Below are positions 1 to 5,616 of a stretch of DNA of 5,642 nucleotides, in pieces. The number at the start of each line of letters is the position of its first letter. Position 1 is the first letter of the stretch. The stretch is from Bacteroidota bacterium (GTDB lineage: Bacteria; Bacteroidota; Bacteroidia; Bacteroidales; Prolixibacteraceae), in the NCBI GenBank assembly GCA_030695265.1, contig JAUYTA010000254.1, positions 1-5,642 on the forward strand. Direction: 5' to 3'. Both the position numbers and the translations under genes were made by a program. Below the pieces are notes generated by a model that saw only the letters and a list, made by a program, of their open reading frames with translations, was not told the origin of the DNA and did no database searches.

Positions 1-451
1 ACTTCTTACAGCCTTTTCAACTTCATCATCAAATGCAGCGCTTCCACTGACGATGGAAGCCGTTGAAAACAATGATTGAGTTTAAGGCAAAATTACGAGT
101 TTTACTTTGCCGCTGGGCGCAACTATTAATATGGATGGAACAGCTCTTTACGAATGTGTGGCTGTTATTTTTATTGCCCAGGCTTATGGCATTGATCTAA
201 CTGTGGGACAACAGGCAATTGTTGTTTTAACGGCACTTTTAGCAGCTATTGGTTCTGCCGGAATTCCGATGGCCGGCCTGGTAATGATGACAATTGTACT
301 TACGGCAGTTAATCTTCCGCTCGAAGGAATTGGATTGATACTGGCAGTCGATCGCATTCTGGATATGTCGCGCACAACGGTGAATGTTTGGGGCGATACC
401 TGCGTTGCTGTAATTATTGCCAAATCAGAAGGGGAGACGCTGAATGTTTGA
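1..451 (+). pseudogene. SLC1/DAACS-family dicarboxylate or glutamate/aspartate:cation symporter, 3' part, interrupted by two nonsense codons
   Basis: Reading from base 2, the frame gives the HP1 serine-rich motif (TAFSTSSSNAALPLTMEA), then a TGA at 77-79 and a TAA at 83-85. The same frame then continues with the TM7 signature [13 protein letters not shown], the HP2 hairpin ([12 protein letters not shown]) and TM8 ([16 protein letters not shown]), and ends at a natural TGA at 449-451. The NMDGT motif, the two TM8 aspartates, the TM8 arginine and the asparagine that bind cation and substrate in the archaeal homologue GltPh are all present. The arginine favours an acidic amino acid or dicarboxylate substrate. 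The gap between HP1 and TM7 has the family's usual length, and the first stop falls where homologues usually have Gly. This fits two point substitutions rather than a missing segment. The 5' part of the gene lies outside the window. The TTG at 107 lies inside the TM7 motif and is not a plausible start. The family call is firm; true inactivation is likely but rests on these two codons. Confidence 0.85.
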
Positions 452-485
452 TTTCCAGCACTTTGCGTTTGTGAAATAAAATAAG

Positions 486-689
486 TTAAATTTCAGATTT
501 ATCAATACCAGCTTGTTTAAGGATAGTGAAAAAAGTACCCTTTGCAAGGTCTTTTCTGCCGTGTACTGGAACAATAACCGTTTTCCCTGTTTTCTGATTG
601 TAATACAATTGATGACTGCCATTGGCACGTTTAAAGAAGTAGCCCTTTTTCTCCAGTATTGTGATCAGGTTTTTAGCTGAATAGTTCAT
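486..689 (-). CDS. hicA: HicA-family toxin (mRNA interferase)
   Basis: This 67-residue protein has the HicA/YcfA layout. An N-terminal helix (AKNLITILEKKGY) is followed by a strand with the invariant GSH motif (residues 24-26). His26 matches the catalytic histidine of the double-stranded-RNA-binding-like fold. The C-terminal block VPVHGRKDLAKGTFFTILKQ (40-59) is then followed by AGI. HicA toxins cleave mRNA and tmRNA and arrest growth until the paired HicB neutralises them. The ATG lies within an ATGA overlap with the hicB stop, so translation is probably coupled to hicB. No Shine-Dalgarno is visible. The length is typical and all signature residues are present, so the toxin looks intact. The gene converges on the broken symporter gene, with 34 bp between them and no clear terminator. 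Confidence 0.93.
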   Translation of the reverse strand: MNYSAKNLITILEKKGYFFKRANGSHQLYYNQKTGKTVIVPVHGRKDLAKGTFFTILKQAGIDKSEI

Positions 690-913
690 GTCGTTTGAAA
701 GGTTAAAGAATACTCCAAAGTACCTGTATCATCAGGAATATCTTCACCACGATCTTGAAGTTCCTCAATATAAAGCTCGATTGCTTCTTTTGCCATTTGA
801 ATAGAATCTTCAACGGTCTCACCAAAAGTAACACATCCAGGCAATGCCGGAACCGAAACGGTATAAGAACCTTCAGGTTCCTTGTGCAGTAATATTTTGT
901 ATGTGAGTTGCAT
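686..913 (-). CDS. hicB: HicB-family antitoxin, single-domain short form
   Basis: This 75-residue protein carries the HicB partial RNase H-like fold. It opens with a strand and the turn EPEGSYTVSVPALPGC (residues 12-27), followed by TFGETVEDSIQMAKEAIELY (29-48), which leads into the main helix. It ends after the usual GEDIP segment (57-61) and a last strand. HicB binds HicA and blocks its active site. Many HicB proteins have a C-terminal ribbon-helix-helix or helix-turn-helix DNA-binding domain for autorepression. Here nothing follows the core except about 14 residues, so this copy has no recognisable DNA-binding domain. It is the promoter-proximal gene, the reverse of the E. coli hicAB order. 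The start is the ATG at 911-913, which aligns with the family start. Confidence 0.93.
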   Translation of the reverse strand: MQLTYKILLHKEPEGSYTVSVPALPGCVTFGETVEDSIQMAKEAIELYIEELQDRGEDIPDDTGTLEYSLTFQTT

Positions 914-965
914 GAGGTTGTTTTTTATTGTGCTGATTTTATTTGGGAAGATTATTCTATCAATG

Positions 966-998
966 CAAAGATAAAAAAGATAAACGGGAACAATTCAA
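966..998 (-). promoter_or_regulatory. Candidate promoter of hicBA
   Basis: On the minus strand TATCTTTG (966-973) matches the Bacteroidota -7 consensus TAnnTTTG exactly, 52 bp before the hicB ATG. Two TTG triplets lie upstream, at 991-993 (17 bp gap) and 996-998 (22 bp gap). These bracket the 19-21 bp spacing usual for the -33 box, so the upstream half is less certain. The element sits between the aroC stop and hicB and would give the toxin-antitoxin pair its own transcript. Confidence 0.55.
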
Positions 999-1008
999 CT
1001 TTTATTTT

Positions 1009-2082
1009 TCAAATATGGTTGATATTATGCAATAAATAATGATCGGCCAATACAATGGCGGCCATCGATTCAACAATCGGAACTGCTCTCGGAAGTACAC
1101 ACGGATCATGACGTCCTTTGGGATTTATTACCACTTCATTTTCAGCACGATCGACTGTGTTTTGTTCTTTCAGTAAAGTTGCGATGGGCTTAAAAGCAAC
1201 ATTGAAATAAATATCTTCGCCATTCGAAATACCCCCTTGTATTCCTCCTGAATTGTTTGTTTTGGTCCGCACACCTTTATCTGTTTTGATAAAAACATCG
1301 TTGTGTTCCGATCCTGACAAACGCGTTCCTTCGAAACCAGAGCCATATTCAAAACCTTTCACGGCATTTATTCCCAGCATAGCAAAGCCTAAATCAGCAT
1401 GTAATTTGTTGAATACAGGTTCGCCCCAACCGGCAGGAACGCCTTGAATAACTCCGGTTACAACACCGCCAACGGTATCGTTATCATTGCCTGCTTCCTC
1501 AATGCGCGCAATCATTCTTTCGGCAGTTTCCGAATCCGGACAACGCACAATATTGGTTTCTGTTTGGCTTAAATCGAGTTCAGTGTAAGGTTTTTCGAGT
1601 TCAATGTTTCCAACACGCGAAACAAAAGCCTGAATCGAAACTCCTGCTTTTTTCAGGAGCAGTTTGGCAACAGCTCCGGCAACAACACGTGCAATGGTTT
1701 CTCGGGCTGAAGAGCGGCCACCGCCACGATGGTCGCGTGTTCCATATTTCTGGATATAAGTATAATCGGCATGTGAAGGCCTGAAAACATCTTTCAGATC
1801 GTTGTAATCAGCCGAATGCTGGTCTTTGTTCCTCACAATAAAACCGATAGGAGTACCCTGTGTTTTGCCTTCAAAAATTCCGGATAAAAATTCAACCTGA
1901 TCATTTTCTTCACGTTGAGTGGTAATTTTTGATTGTCCGGGTTTACGGCGGTCCAATTCGTTCTGGATGAAATCCAAATCGATTTCCAATCCTGCCGGGC
2001 AACCGTCAATAACTCCACCAATGGCTCTTCCGTGCGATTCGCCAAAAGATGTTAACCTGAATATTTGTCCAAAGCTGTTCAT
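1009..2082 (-). CDS. aroC: Chorismate synthase
   Basis: The enzyme converts 5-enolpyruvylshikimate-3-phosphate to chorismate using reduced FMN. It is the last shikimate-pathway step before aromatic amino acids, folate and quinones. From the chosen ATG (2080-2082) the protein has 357 residues, normal for the family. It begins [18 protein letters not shown], with the first chorismate synthase signature (GESHG at 14-18, DGCPAG at 26-31). The second follows as PSHADYTY (102-109, with His104) and [10 protein letters not shown] (120-129). The third is [15 protein letters not shown] (324-338). The catalytic histidines (17 and 104), FMN-binding arginines and the late aspartate (326) are all visible. 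A TTG 36 bp upstream would add 12 residues that family members lack, so I reject it. Upstream, an intrinsic terminator separates aroC from the FKBP gene, so it should have its own promoter, although I see no strong -7 box. No terminator is evident between aroC and hicBA. Confidence 0.97.
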   Translation of the reverse strand: MNSFGQIFRLTSFGESHGRAIGGVIDGCPAGLEIDLDFIQNELDRRKPGQSKITTQREENDQVEFLSGIFEGKTQGTPIGFIVRNKDQHSADYNDLKDVFRPSHADYTYIQKYGTRDHRGGGRSSARETIARVVAGAVAKLLLKKAGVSIQAFVSRVGNIELEKPYTELDLSQTETNIVRCPDSETAERMIARIEEAGNDNDTVGGVVTGVIQGVPAGWGEPVFNKLHADLGFAMLGINAVKGFEYGSGFEGTRLSGSEHNDVFIKTDKGVRTKTNNSGGIQGGISNGEDIYFNVAFKPIATLLKEQNTVDRAENEVVINPKGRHDPCVLPRAVPIVESMAAIVLADHYLLHNINHI

Positions 2083-2087
2083 AAGGC

Positions 2088-2112
2088 AAGTTAAAAGTCT
2101 AAAGTTAAAGTC
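2088..2112 (+). repeat. Short direct repeat in the aroC leader
   Basis: AAGTTAAAAGTCT (2088-2100) is followed at once by AAAGTTAAAGTC (2101-2112), two imperfect copies of one 12-13 bp unit. It lies 6 bp upstream of the aroC ATG. No function can be assigned. Confidence 0.4.
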
Positions 2113-2195
2113 GCCCAAAATTTAAAATATGGACTTAAATGGAATAGTTGAATGTGCTTTTAGGTCAGAAATGCAACTACATAATTTGTATAAAC

Positions 2196-2235
2196 TAAAA
2201 ATGTTGTTCCAAAATACAAAATTTTGAAACAACAT
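2196..2235 (-). terminator. Intrinsic terminator downstream of the FKBP gene
   Basis: The arms 2201-2215 and 2221-2235 can form a 15-bp stem with a 5-nt loop. Read on the minus strand the only imperfect pair is a U-G wobble. On the plus strand the same position is a C-A mismatch, so the structure suits minus-strand RNA. The stem is followed by a short U run (2197-2201). It begins about 25 bp after the FKBP stop and lies more than 110 bp before aroC, so it should end the FKBP transcript. Confidence 0.85.
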
Positions 2236-2259
2236 CTTGATATTATCTGATTGGGCTGA

Positions 2260-2859
2260 TTAGCAACCGCATCCGCAACCGCCTTTGCTTTCGCTGCCGC
2301 AACTGCCATCAGCACATTCTTCTTCGCCGCAACCGCCATCACCACAACCGCCGCCGCTTCCGCAACCACAACCTCCACCACCTAAAGTAGCAGCAATTTC
2401 TTCATCGGTTGCTTCTCTCACTTCAAGGATTTCGCCTTTAAAGAATAAATTTTCTCCGGCCAATGGGTGGTTGAAGTCCATTTTTACAATATCATCAGTA
2501 ATTTCCATTACCAACCCATTCAAGCGTTGTCCGCTGGTACTCATCATTGGAACTGTACTTCCAATTGCAACTACTTCGTTGTCAAATTCTCCGTCAATAA
2601 TGAAAAGATGCTTTGGAAGATCAACAATTGCATTTTCGTCCAATTCTCCGTATGCATCAACATCTGCCAAACTAATCTCGAAAGGGTTGCCTGCTTCGTA
2701 ACCTTCCAGCAACGTTTCGAATTTTGGGAGCATCAAACCTGCACCAAAGACAAAACTCAATGGTTTATCGCTGGTGGCCTGCTCAATCATATCTCCCTTA
2801 AAATCATCGTAATGAAGATCGTATGTCAGTGAAACCATTTTGTTTTTACCTATTTTCAT
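2260..2859 (-). CDS. slyD: SlyD-like FKBP-type peptidyl-prolyl cis-trans isomerase with Cys/Gly-rich tail
   Basis: This 199-residue cytoplasmic foldase and chaperone has no signal peptide. It aligns along its length with E. coli SlyD. The N-terminal FKBP half (residues 1-70) contains FVFGAGLMLPKFETLLEGYE and VDAYGELDEN. The inserted flap domain (about 75-122) follows, and the chain returns to the FKBP fold with NHPLAGENLFFKGEILEVRE (130-149). After TDEEIA the tail (160-199) is almost only Gly, Cys, Ser, Glu and Asp. It has cysteines at 164, 166, 172, 177, 182, 187, 195, 197 and 199 and no histidine. In E. coli the His/Cys tail binds nickel and feeds hydrogenase maturation; here a thiol-only tail implies a different metal preference, which is inference. 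The start ATG aligns with the SlyD start (MKIGK against MKVAK) and is preceded by a weak AGAAAG. The gene ends in a strong terminator and appears monocistronic. Confidence 0.93.
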   Translation of the reverse strand: MKIGKNKMVSLTYDLHYDDFKGDMIEQATSDKPLSFVFGAGLMLPKFETLLEGYEAGNPFEISLADVDAYGELDENAIVDLPKHLFIIDGEFDNEVVAIGSTVPMMSTSGQRLNGLVMEITDDIVKMDFNHPLAGENLFFKGEILEVREATDEEIAATLGGGGCGCGSGGGCGDGGCGEEECADGSCGSESKGGCGCGC

Positions 2860-2896
2860 AGCTTTCTGTTTTTGTTTTAAATTTTAAATAATGGTA

Positions 2897-2904
2897 CAAA
2901 GAAA
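2897..2904 (-). promoter_or_regulatory. Weak candidate -7 box for the FKBP gene
   Basis: Minus-strand TTTCTTTG differs from TAnnTTTG at one defined position and lies 37 bp upstream of the FKBP ATG. No convincing -33 TTG is found at the right distance. The rest of the 2860-3026 gap is AT-rich and shows no other gene and no good terminator for the DUF4465 gene. Confidence 0.3.
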
Positions 2905-3026
2905 TAAAATTCGCTGGTAATATAAAAAGTATCAGCTTATTCATTTCTGATTGTTAAGGATAACATCAGAAACCTGCTTTGGTTTATTAATGATTCCTAA
3001 TTATTCAAAGGTTTTTCTGGTTTTTT

Positions 3027-4637
3027 CTATTTTTTCATCAACTTGGTTGTAAACCGATTCTTTCCTTCAATAATTTCCATAAAATAAACGCCTGATTTTA
3101 AATTAGCCAGACCATTAATCGCCTGATTATTCGAAATATTGACATATTCATTTACAATTCTTCCTGCAACATCAGAAATGACAACCCTTGCATTTGTTTT
3201 TATTCCTGAAATGGTAATATGGTCGCTGAATGGATTTGGGTAAACCGAAGCCTGCATTTGCTGTATATTTGGCGATGAAGTCAAAATCTCGTGGTTCAGG
3301 TTGTCGATACAGAAATATCCCGGAGTGTTCATTCCCCAGTTACCATTGTCAGACGAGCGCAAAGAAAATTCAAGCTTCGAAATCCGGCCAAACTTTGAGA
3401 GGTTCACCCATTTCCATGTATCCAGAATGTAATCGTTTGAATTGATGCTGTATATGAAATCGGCCAGGAAAAACTCAATTTTTCCTGAAGACTGGTTCTC
3501 CGAATTGAATCCTTCAATGGTTAAAATCAGGTAATCTTCATCGTTTCCGGTTTCACCACCAAATTTTTTCGAGAAGGCATCCCCGTTTTTCATCGATTGA
3601 TAGGCGTAGGTGCTATTTGTAACATACAATCCTGAAACGATGGTTTCTTTAAATAATATGGTTGAAACAGGGGCCGGATAGCCAACAGCATAAGTTGGCG
3701 TTCCGGCTACACCTTGTCCGGTAATAGCGCTGTATTGGTTTTCCCAGCCCGGAGTTTTTACATCGGTTTGGTTTGATGCTGCAAAACCCGACCAGCTTCC
3801 CCAATTTGCATTGTAATCATTCATAAACCTGAAGTTTCCGCTCGTAAAACTACCTTTCAGATCGCTTCCATTGAAATAGCCCTGAGTTCCGAGATTTAAA
3901 TTTTCGAAACCTGCATAAGTTACCGGTTGATAATCGTATGGTTTTTCGCCATTAAAGTCGTCCATGCAGAAATAGCCGGGAGTATTCATTCCCCAGTTAC
4001 CATTGTCGCTTGAGCTCAGCTTAAACCGAAGCATATTCGCTTCTTTTAGTTCGCTCAAATCAACCCATGTCCATTTGTCCAGGATGTAATCTTTGGAGTT
4101 ATCGGCAAAACGAAAGTCAGCCAGATAAACATCCAGATTGTCTGCCAGATTTCCTTCAGCATCAATTGCCTCAATCGTTAATTTGAAAAAATCGGGATCG
4201 TTGCCTGTTTCCCCGCCAAATTTTTTGGAGAACGCATCACCCCTGACCATCGACAAATAAGCGTAAGTAGAATTGGTGACATAGAAACCGCTGACTTTGC
4301 CCGCTGCTGTCAATTTTACTTCCGCAGAAGGAAAGCAAACCGCGTAATTGGCACTTCCGGCATTTCCACTACCAGCAATCGCACTGTACTGATTCTCATA
4401 ACCGGCAGTATTAATGTCGGTCATGTTCGAATACGCAAAACCGCTCCAACTTCCCCAATCTTTGTTATACGAATTGTAAAACGTGAAGTCTGCACTTTTA
4501 AAACTTCCGGTTTGATCGGAGCCGTTCCAGAAACTTACCGGAGCTAGAATCAGTTCATCGAACCTGGCAACTGTTTGTGCCACTGAATTTAATACTAAAG
4601 AAGTGGCAATTAATGCCATCATGTAGATGTGTTTCAT
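3027..4637 (-). CDS. Secreted tandem DUF4465 protein with T9SS sorting domain, under cobalamin riboswitch
   Basis: From the ATG at 4635-4637 this is a 536-residue exported protein. Residues 1-20 form a type I signal peptide (charged MKHIY start, hydrophobic ATSLVL, likely cut after SVA) with no lipobox cysteine. Two DUF4465 domains follow, about 25-232 and 243-450. The last part (about 464-536) is a T9SS type A sorting domain: VYPNPFSDHITI, then GVYFMEI and the basic end TKLMKK. The protein should cross the outer membrane by T9SS and be anchored or released. The two domains share invariant blocks, GDAFSKKFGGETGND (133-147, 352-366) and SSDNGNWGMNTPGYFC (209-224, 428-443). DUF4465 has no assigned enzyme activity. 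As I recall, such genes recur in Bacteroidota corrinoid-uptake loci. With the B12 riboswitch upstream, a corrinoid-binding or B12-scavenging role is the best inference, unproven here. A TTG 63 bp upstream would put extra residues before the signal peptide and is rejected. Confidence 0.9.
   Translation of the reverse strand: MKHIYMMALIATSLVLNSVAQTVARFDELILAPVSFWNGSDQTGSFKSADFTFYNSYNKDWGSWSGFAYSNMTDINTAGYENQYSAIAGSGNAGSANYAVCFPSAEVKLTAAGKVSGFYVTNSTYAYLSMVRGDAFSKKFGGETGNDPDFFKLTIEAIDAEGNLADNLDVYLADFRFADNSKDYILDKWTWVDLSELKEANMLRFKLSSSDNGNWGMNTPGYFCMDDFNGEKPYDYQPVTYAGFENLNLGTQGYFNGSDLKGSFTSGNFRFMNDYNANWGSWSGFAASNQTDVKTPGWENQYSAITGQGVAGTPTYAVGYPAPVSTILFKETIVSGLYVTNSTYAYQSMKNGDAFSKKFGGETGNDEDYLILTIEGFNSENQSSGKIEFFLADFIYSINSNDYILDTWKWVNLSKFGRISKLEFSLRSSDNGNWGMNTPGYFCIDNLNHEILTSSPNIQQMQASVYPNPFSDHITISGIKTNARVVISDVAGRIVNEYVNISNNQAINGLANLKSGVYFMEIIEGKNRFTTKLMKK
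3288..4565 (-). repeat. Internal tandem duplication encoding the two DUF4465 domains
   Basis: The units 3942-4565 (first domain) and 3288-3911 (second) encode proteins that align at an offset of 218-219 residues with a single one-residue gap. Both copies keep NGSD near the start, WGSWSGF, ENQYSAI, VTNSTYAY, the GDAFSKKFGGETGND block, DYILD and the NWGMNTPGYFC block. DNA is mostly diverged at silent sites. The exception is a 23-nt exact match (3328-3350 and 3985-4007) inside the last block. This indicates an old duplication under strong protein-level constraint. Confidence 0.88.
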
Positions 4638-4703
4638 TATGTAATAATTTTGAATGGTTTCAAAACAATTACAATACGCAAAACTGCTGAAATAACCCAA
4701 TGA

Positions 4704-4754
4704 ATATTGTTTTGGTTACTCCAAGCTTTTTCTCCCGAAAGCTTTGAATATTGT
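4704..4754 (-). other. Possible expression platform: hairpin flanked by 10-bp direct repeats
   Basis: Between the aptamer and the DUF4465 start codon, minus-strand AAGCTTT (4738-4744) can pair with AAAGCTT (4723-4729) around an 8-nt loop. This 7-bp hairpin is flanked by two exact copies of ACAATATTCA: 4745-4754, and 4701-4710 read as the complement. A second weak stem (AGTAACC with GGTTATT) could form just downstream. No U-tract follows the hairpin, so it does not look like a terminator. The start codon lies more than 60 nt further on. Control could be through translation or RNA stability; this is inference. Confidence 0.35.
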
Positions 4755-4760
4755 ATCACG

Positions 4761-4923
4761 ATTGGCAGGTCTTCTGGCTCACTCTATTTTTGCGGCCTTC
4801 CCATCCCGTTTTAATCAGGTCAGTGGCGTGAGTTGCAAAAATTCAACAGAGTTTACAGCTGCGGGTACAGCTCCGGATTTTAACCGGATTCCCTCTTGAT
4901 ACTCGTTTAAAAGTATCACCAAT
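4761..4923 (-). ncRNA. Cobalamin (adenosylcobalamin-type) riboswitch aptamer
   Basis: Read on the minus strand, the conserved B12 elements appear in order. The closing strand ATTGG (4919-4923) is followed by a hairpin TGATAC/GTATCA, then GGGAATCCGG (4884-4893) with its CCGG/CCGG stem-loop (4873-4887). The B12 box core GCTGTACCCGCAGCTGTAA follows at 4853-4871, then GCCACTG (4821-4827), GGGAAGGC (4795-4802) and AGCCAGAAGACCTGCC (4764-4779). The closing CCAAT (4761-4765) pairs with the first strand. The aptamer ends 123 nt before the DUF4465 start codon on the same strand and therefore should control that gene, usually by repression when cobalamin is plentiful. The subclass and exact helix borders are not certain. 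Confidence 0.96.
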
Positions 4924-4930
4924 TCGGTGG

Positions 4931-4962
4931 CTAAGATAAGTCAAAATCGAATTACCAAACAA
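4931..4962 (-). promoter_or_regulatory. Candidate promoter for the riboswitch-DUF4465 transcript
   Basis: Minus-strand TATCTTAG (4931-4938) is one base off TAnnTTTG. A TTG at 4960-4962 stands 21 bp upstream, and another at 4956-4958 stands 17 bp upstream. Transcription would begin a few bases before the closing stem of the aptamer, which is where a riboswitch leader should start. The remaining part of the gap up to the gtrA stop (4963-5025) is AT-rich with nothing recognisable. Confidence 0.5.
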
Positions 4963-5025
4963 ATTTTCAGATAAAATTATCGCAGAAATATTTGGCAAAG
5001 AATTAATCTTACTATAATATAAAAG

Positions 5026-5523
5026 TTAAAGGGCAACCAACCGCGAAGTTTTAAAAGTGTAAAATTTCTGAACAAAATAACTGTAAATTACCACGATAAC
5101 GGTAGTGATTATTTTGGAAAGTGTTGGCCACAAGCCACCGAATTCGACCAGAAATTTGAGACAAATATAGTTCAGGAAAAGTGATCCTGAAACTGATATC
5201 ATGTAACGGATCAATTGAATACGTCCGCGAATTTCGGAACTGGTAAAAGTAATGTACCGGGCAAAAAGAAAACCGGTAAAAAATGTAATCGGAAATACTA
5301 TCAAAAACGCTGCAATGTGCGGACTAATGGAAACGATGTACAGATCAACTATTCGCTTATCGAGAATGAAATTATAAAAAACAAAGTATAGCGAAATATC
5401 GAGAATGGTATTGAAACCTCCGGTGGCTGCGTACCGGAACGTTTCCAATGGAATATATTTTTGAAAAGGGGCATAGAAATAATCAACAATTTGTATGATT
5501 AGATATCTAAGATAATTTGCCAT
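5026..5523 (-). CDS. GtrA-like four-helix membrane protein
   Basis: This 165-residue inner-membrane protein belongs to the GtrA/DPMS3-like family. Such proteins are thought to help move or present lipid-linked sugars (undecaprenyl- or dolichyl-type) for cell-surface polysaccharide or O-antigen glucosylation. Four hydrophobic segments are visible: around residues 29-54 (FRYAATGGFNTILDISLYFV), 68-88, 107-127 (MISVSGSLFLNYICLKFLVE) and 132-156. The family's aromatic/basic loop ends appear after helix 2 (FARYITF) and after helix 4 (VQKFYTFK). An amphipathic N-terminal extension of about 28 residues precedes the first helix. The ATG at 5521-5523 is the only good start. Its usual partner, a GT2-family glycosyltransferase, is not in the window and could lie upstream. 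I see no terminator between it and the riboswitch transcript. Confidence 0.85.
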   Translation of the reverse strand: MANYLRYLIIQIVDYFYAPFQKYIPLETFRYAATGGFNTILDISLYFVFYNFILDKRIVDLYIVSISPHIAAFLIVFPITFFTGFLFARYITFTSSEIRGRIQLIRYMISVSGSLFLNYICLKFLVEFGGLWPTLSKIITTVIVVIYSYFVQKFYTFKTSRLVAL

Positions 5524-5538
5524 AACTCGGTTTAATTT

Positions 5539-5551
5539 ACGATAAAATCGT
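5539..5551. repeat. Hyphenated palindrome in the gtrA-like gene leader
   Basis: ACGAT-AAA-ATCGT is a perfect 5-bp inverted repeat with a 3-nt centre, 15 bp upstream of the ATG. It could be a small operator or a leader hairpin, but a 5-bp arm in AT-rich DNA may be chance. Confidence 0.4.
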
Positions 5552-5582
5552 TGGTTCTGATGAAAAAAATGAATGCCAGTTG

Positions 5583-5616
5583 ATTAAATAGAGGTTATCG
5601 TTTTTTTTTTTGCAAA
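5583..5616 (-). promoter_or_regulatory. Speculative promoter of the gtrA-like gene spanning an 11-nt A/T run
   Basis: On the minus strand a TTTG (5613-5616) and a loosely matching TATTTAAT (5583-5590) are separated by 22 bp. That spacer contains the run of eleven A (5601-5611, T on the plus strand). An alternative weak box, TATCTTTA, lies further upstream. The -7 match is poor, so only the homopolymer itself is certain. Confidence 0.25.

Noticed and set aside
71..91. Programmed readthrough or selenocysteine at the TGA
   Set aside because: A second stop, TAA, follows one codon later, and the TGA position aligns with a loop residue that is usually Gly. Recoding both stops is unlikely.
107..451. 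Complete 114-residue protein starting at TTG 107
   Set aside because: The start falls within the conserved [12 protein letters not shown] helix, and the same frame upstream encodes the preceding family motif. It is the tail of a larger broken gene.
425..628. Minus-strand ORF overlapping hicA in another frame
   Set aside because: It has no family resemblance, and the hicA frame carries all HicA signatures.
2083..2118. N-terminal extension of aroC from a TTG
   Set aside because: Family proteins start at or near MNSFGQ, and the extension reads through the leader repeat.
2160..2381. Ala/Val-rich minus-strand ORF overlapping the FKBP tail
   Set aside because: Its composition is the out-of-frame reading of the Gly/Cys codon repeats, and it runs through the terminator hairpin.
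2285..2701. 138-residue plus-strand ORF opposite the FKBP gene
   Set aside because: It is Pro/Ser-rich, being the antisense of the Gly/Cys tail. The minus-strand protein is a clear SlyD homologue.
2970..2985. AAACC/GGTTT hairpin as terminator of the DUF4465 gene
   Set aside because: It has only 5 bp with a 6-nt loop and no U-tract, about 40 bp past the stop.
4575..4637. DUF4465 protein as a lipoprotein like BtuG
   Set aside because: There is no cysteine near the end of the signal peptide; the C-terminal T9SS domain offers the surface route.
4638..4700. N-terminal extension of the DUF4465 protein from a TTG
   Set aside because: It would bury the signal peptide 21 residues from the N-terminus; the ATG gives a normal type I signal.
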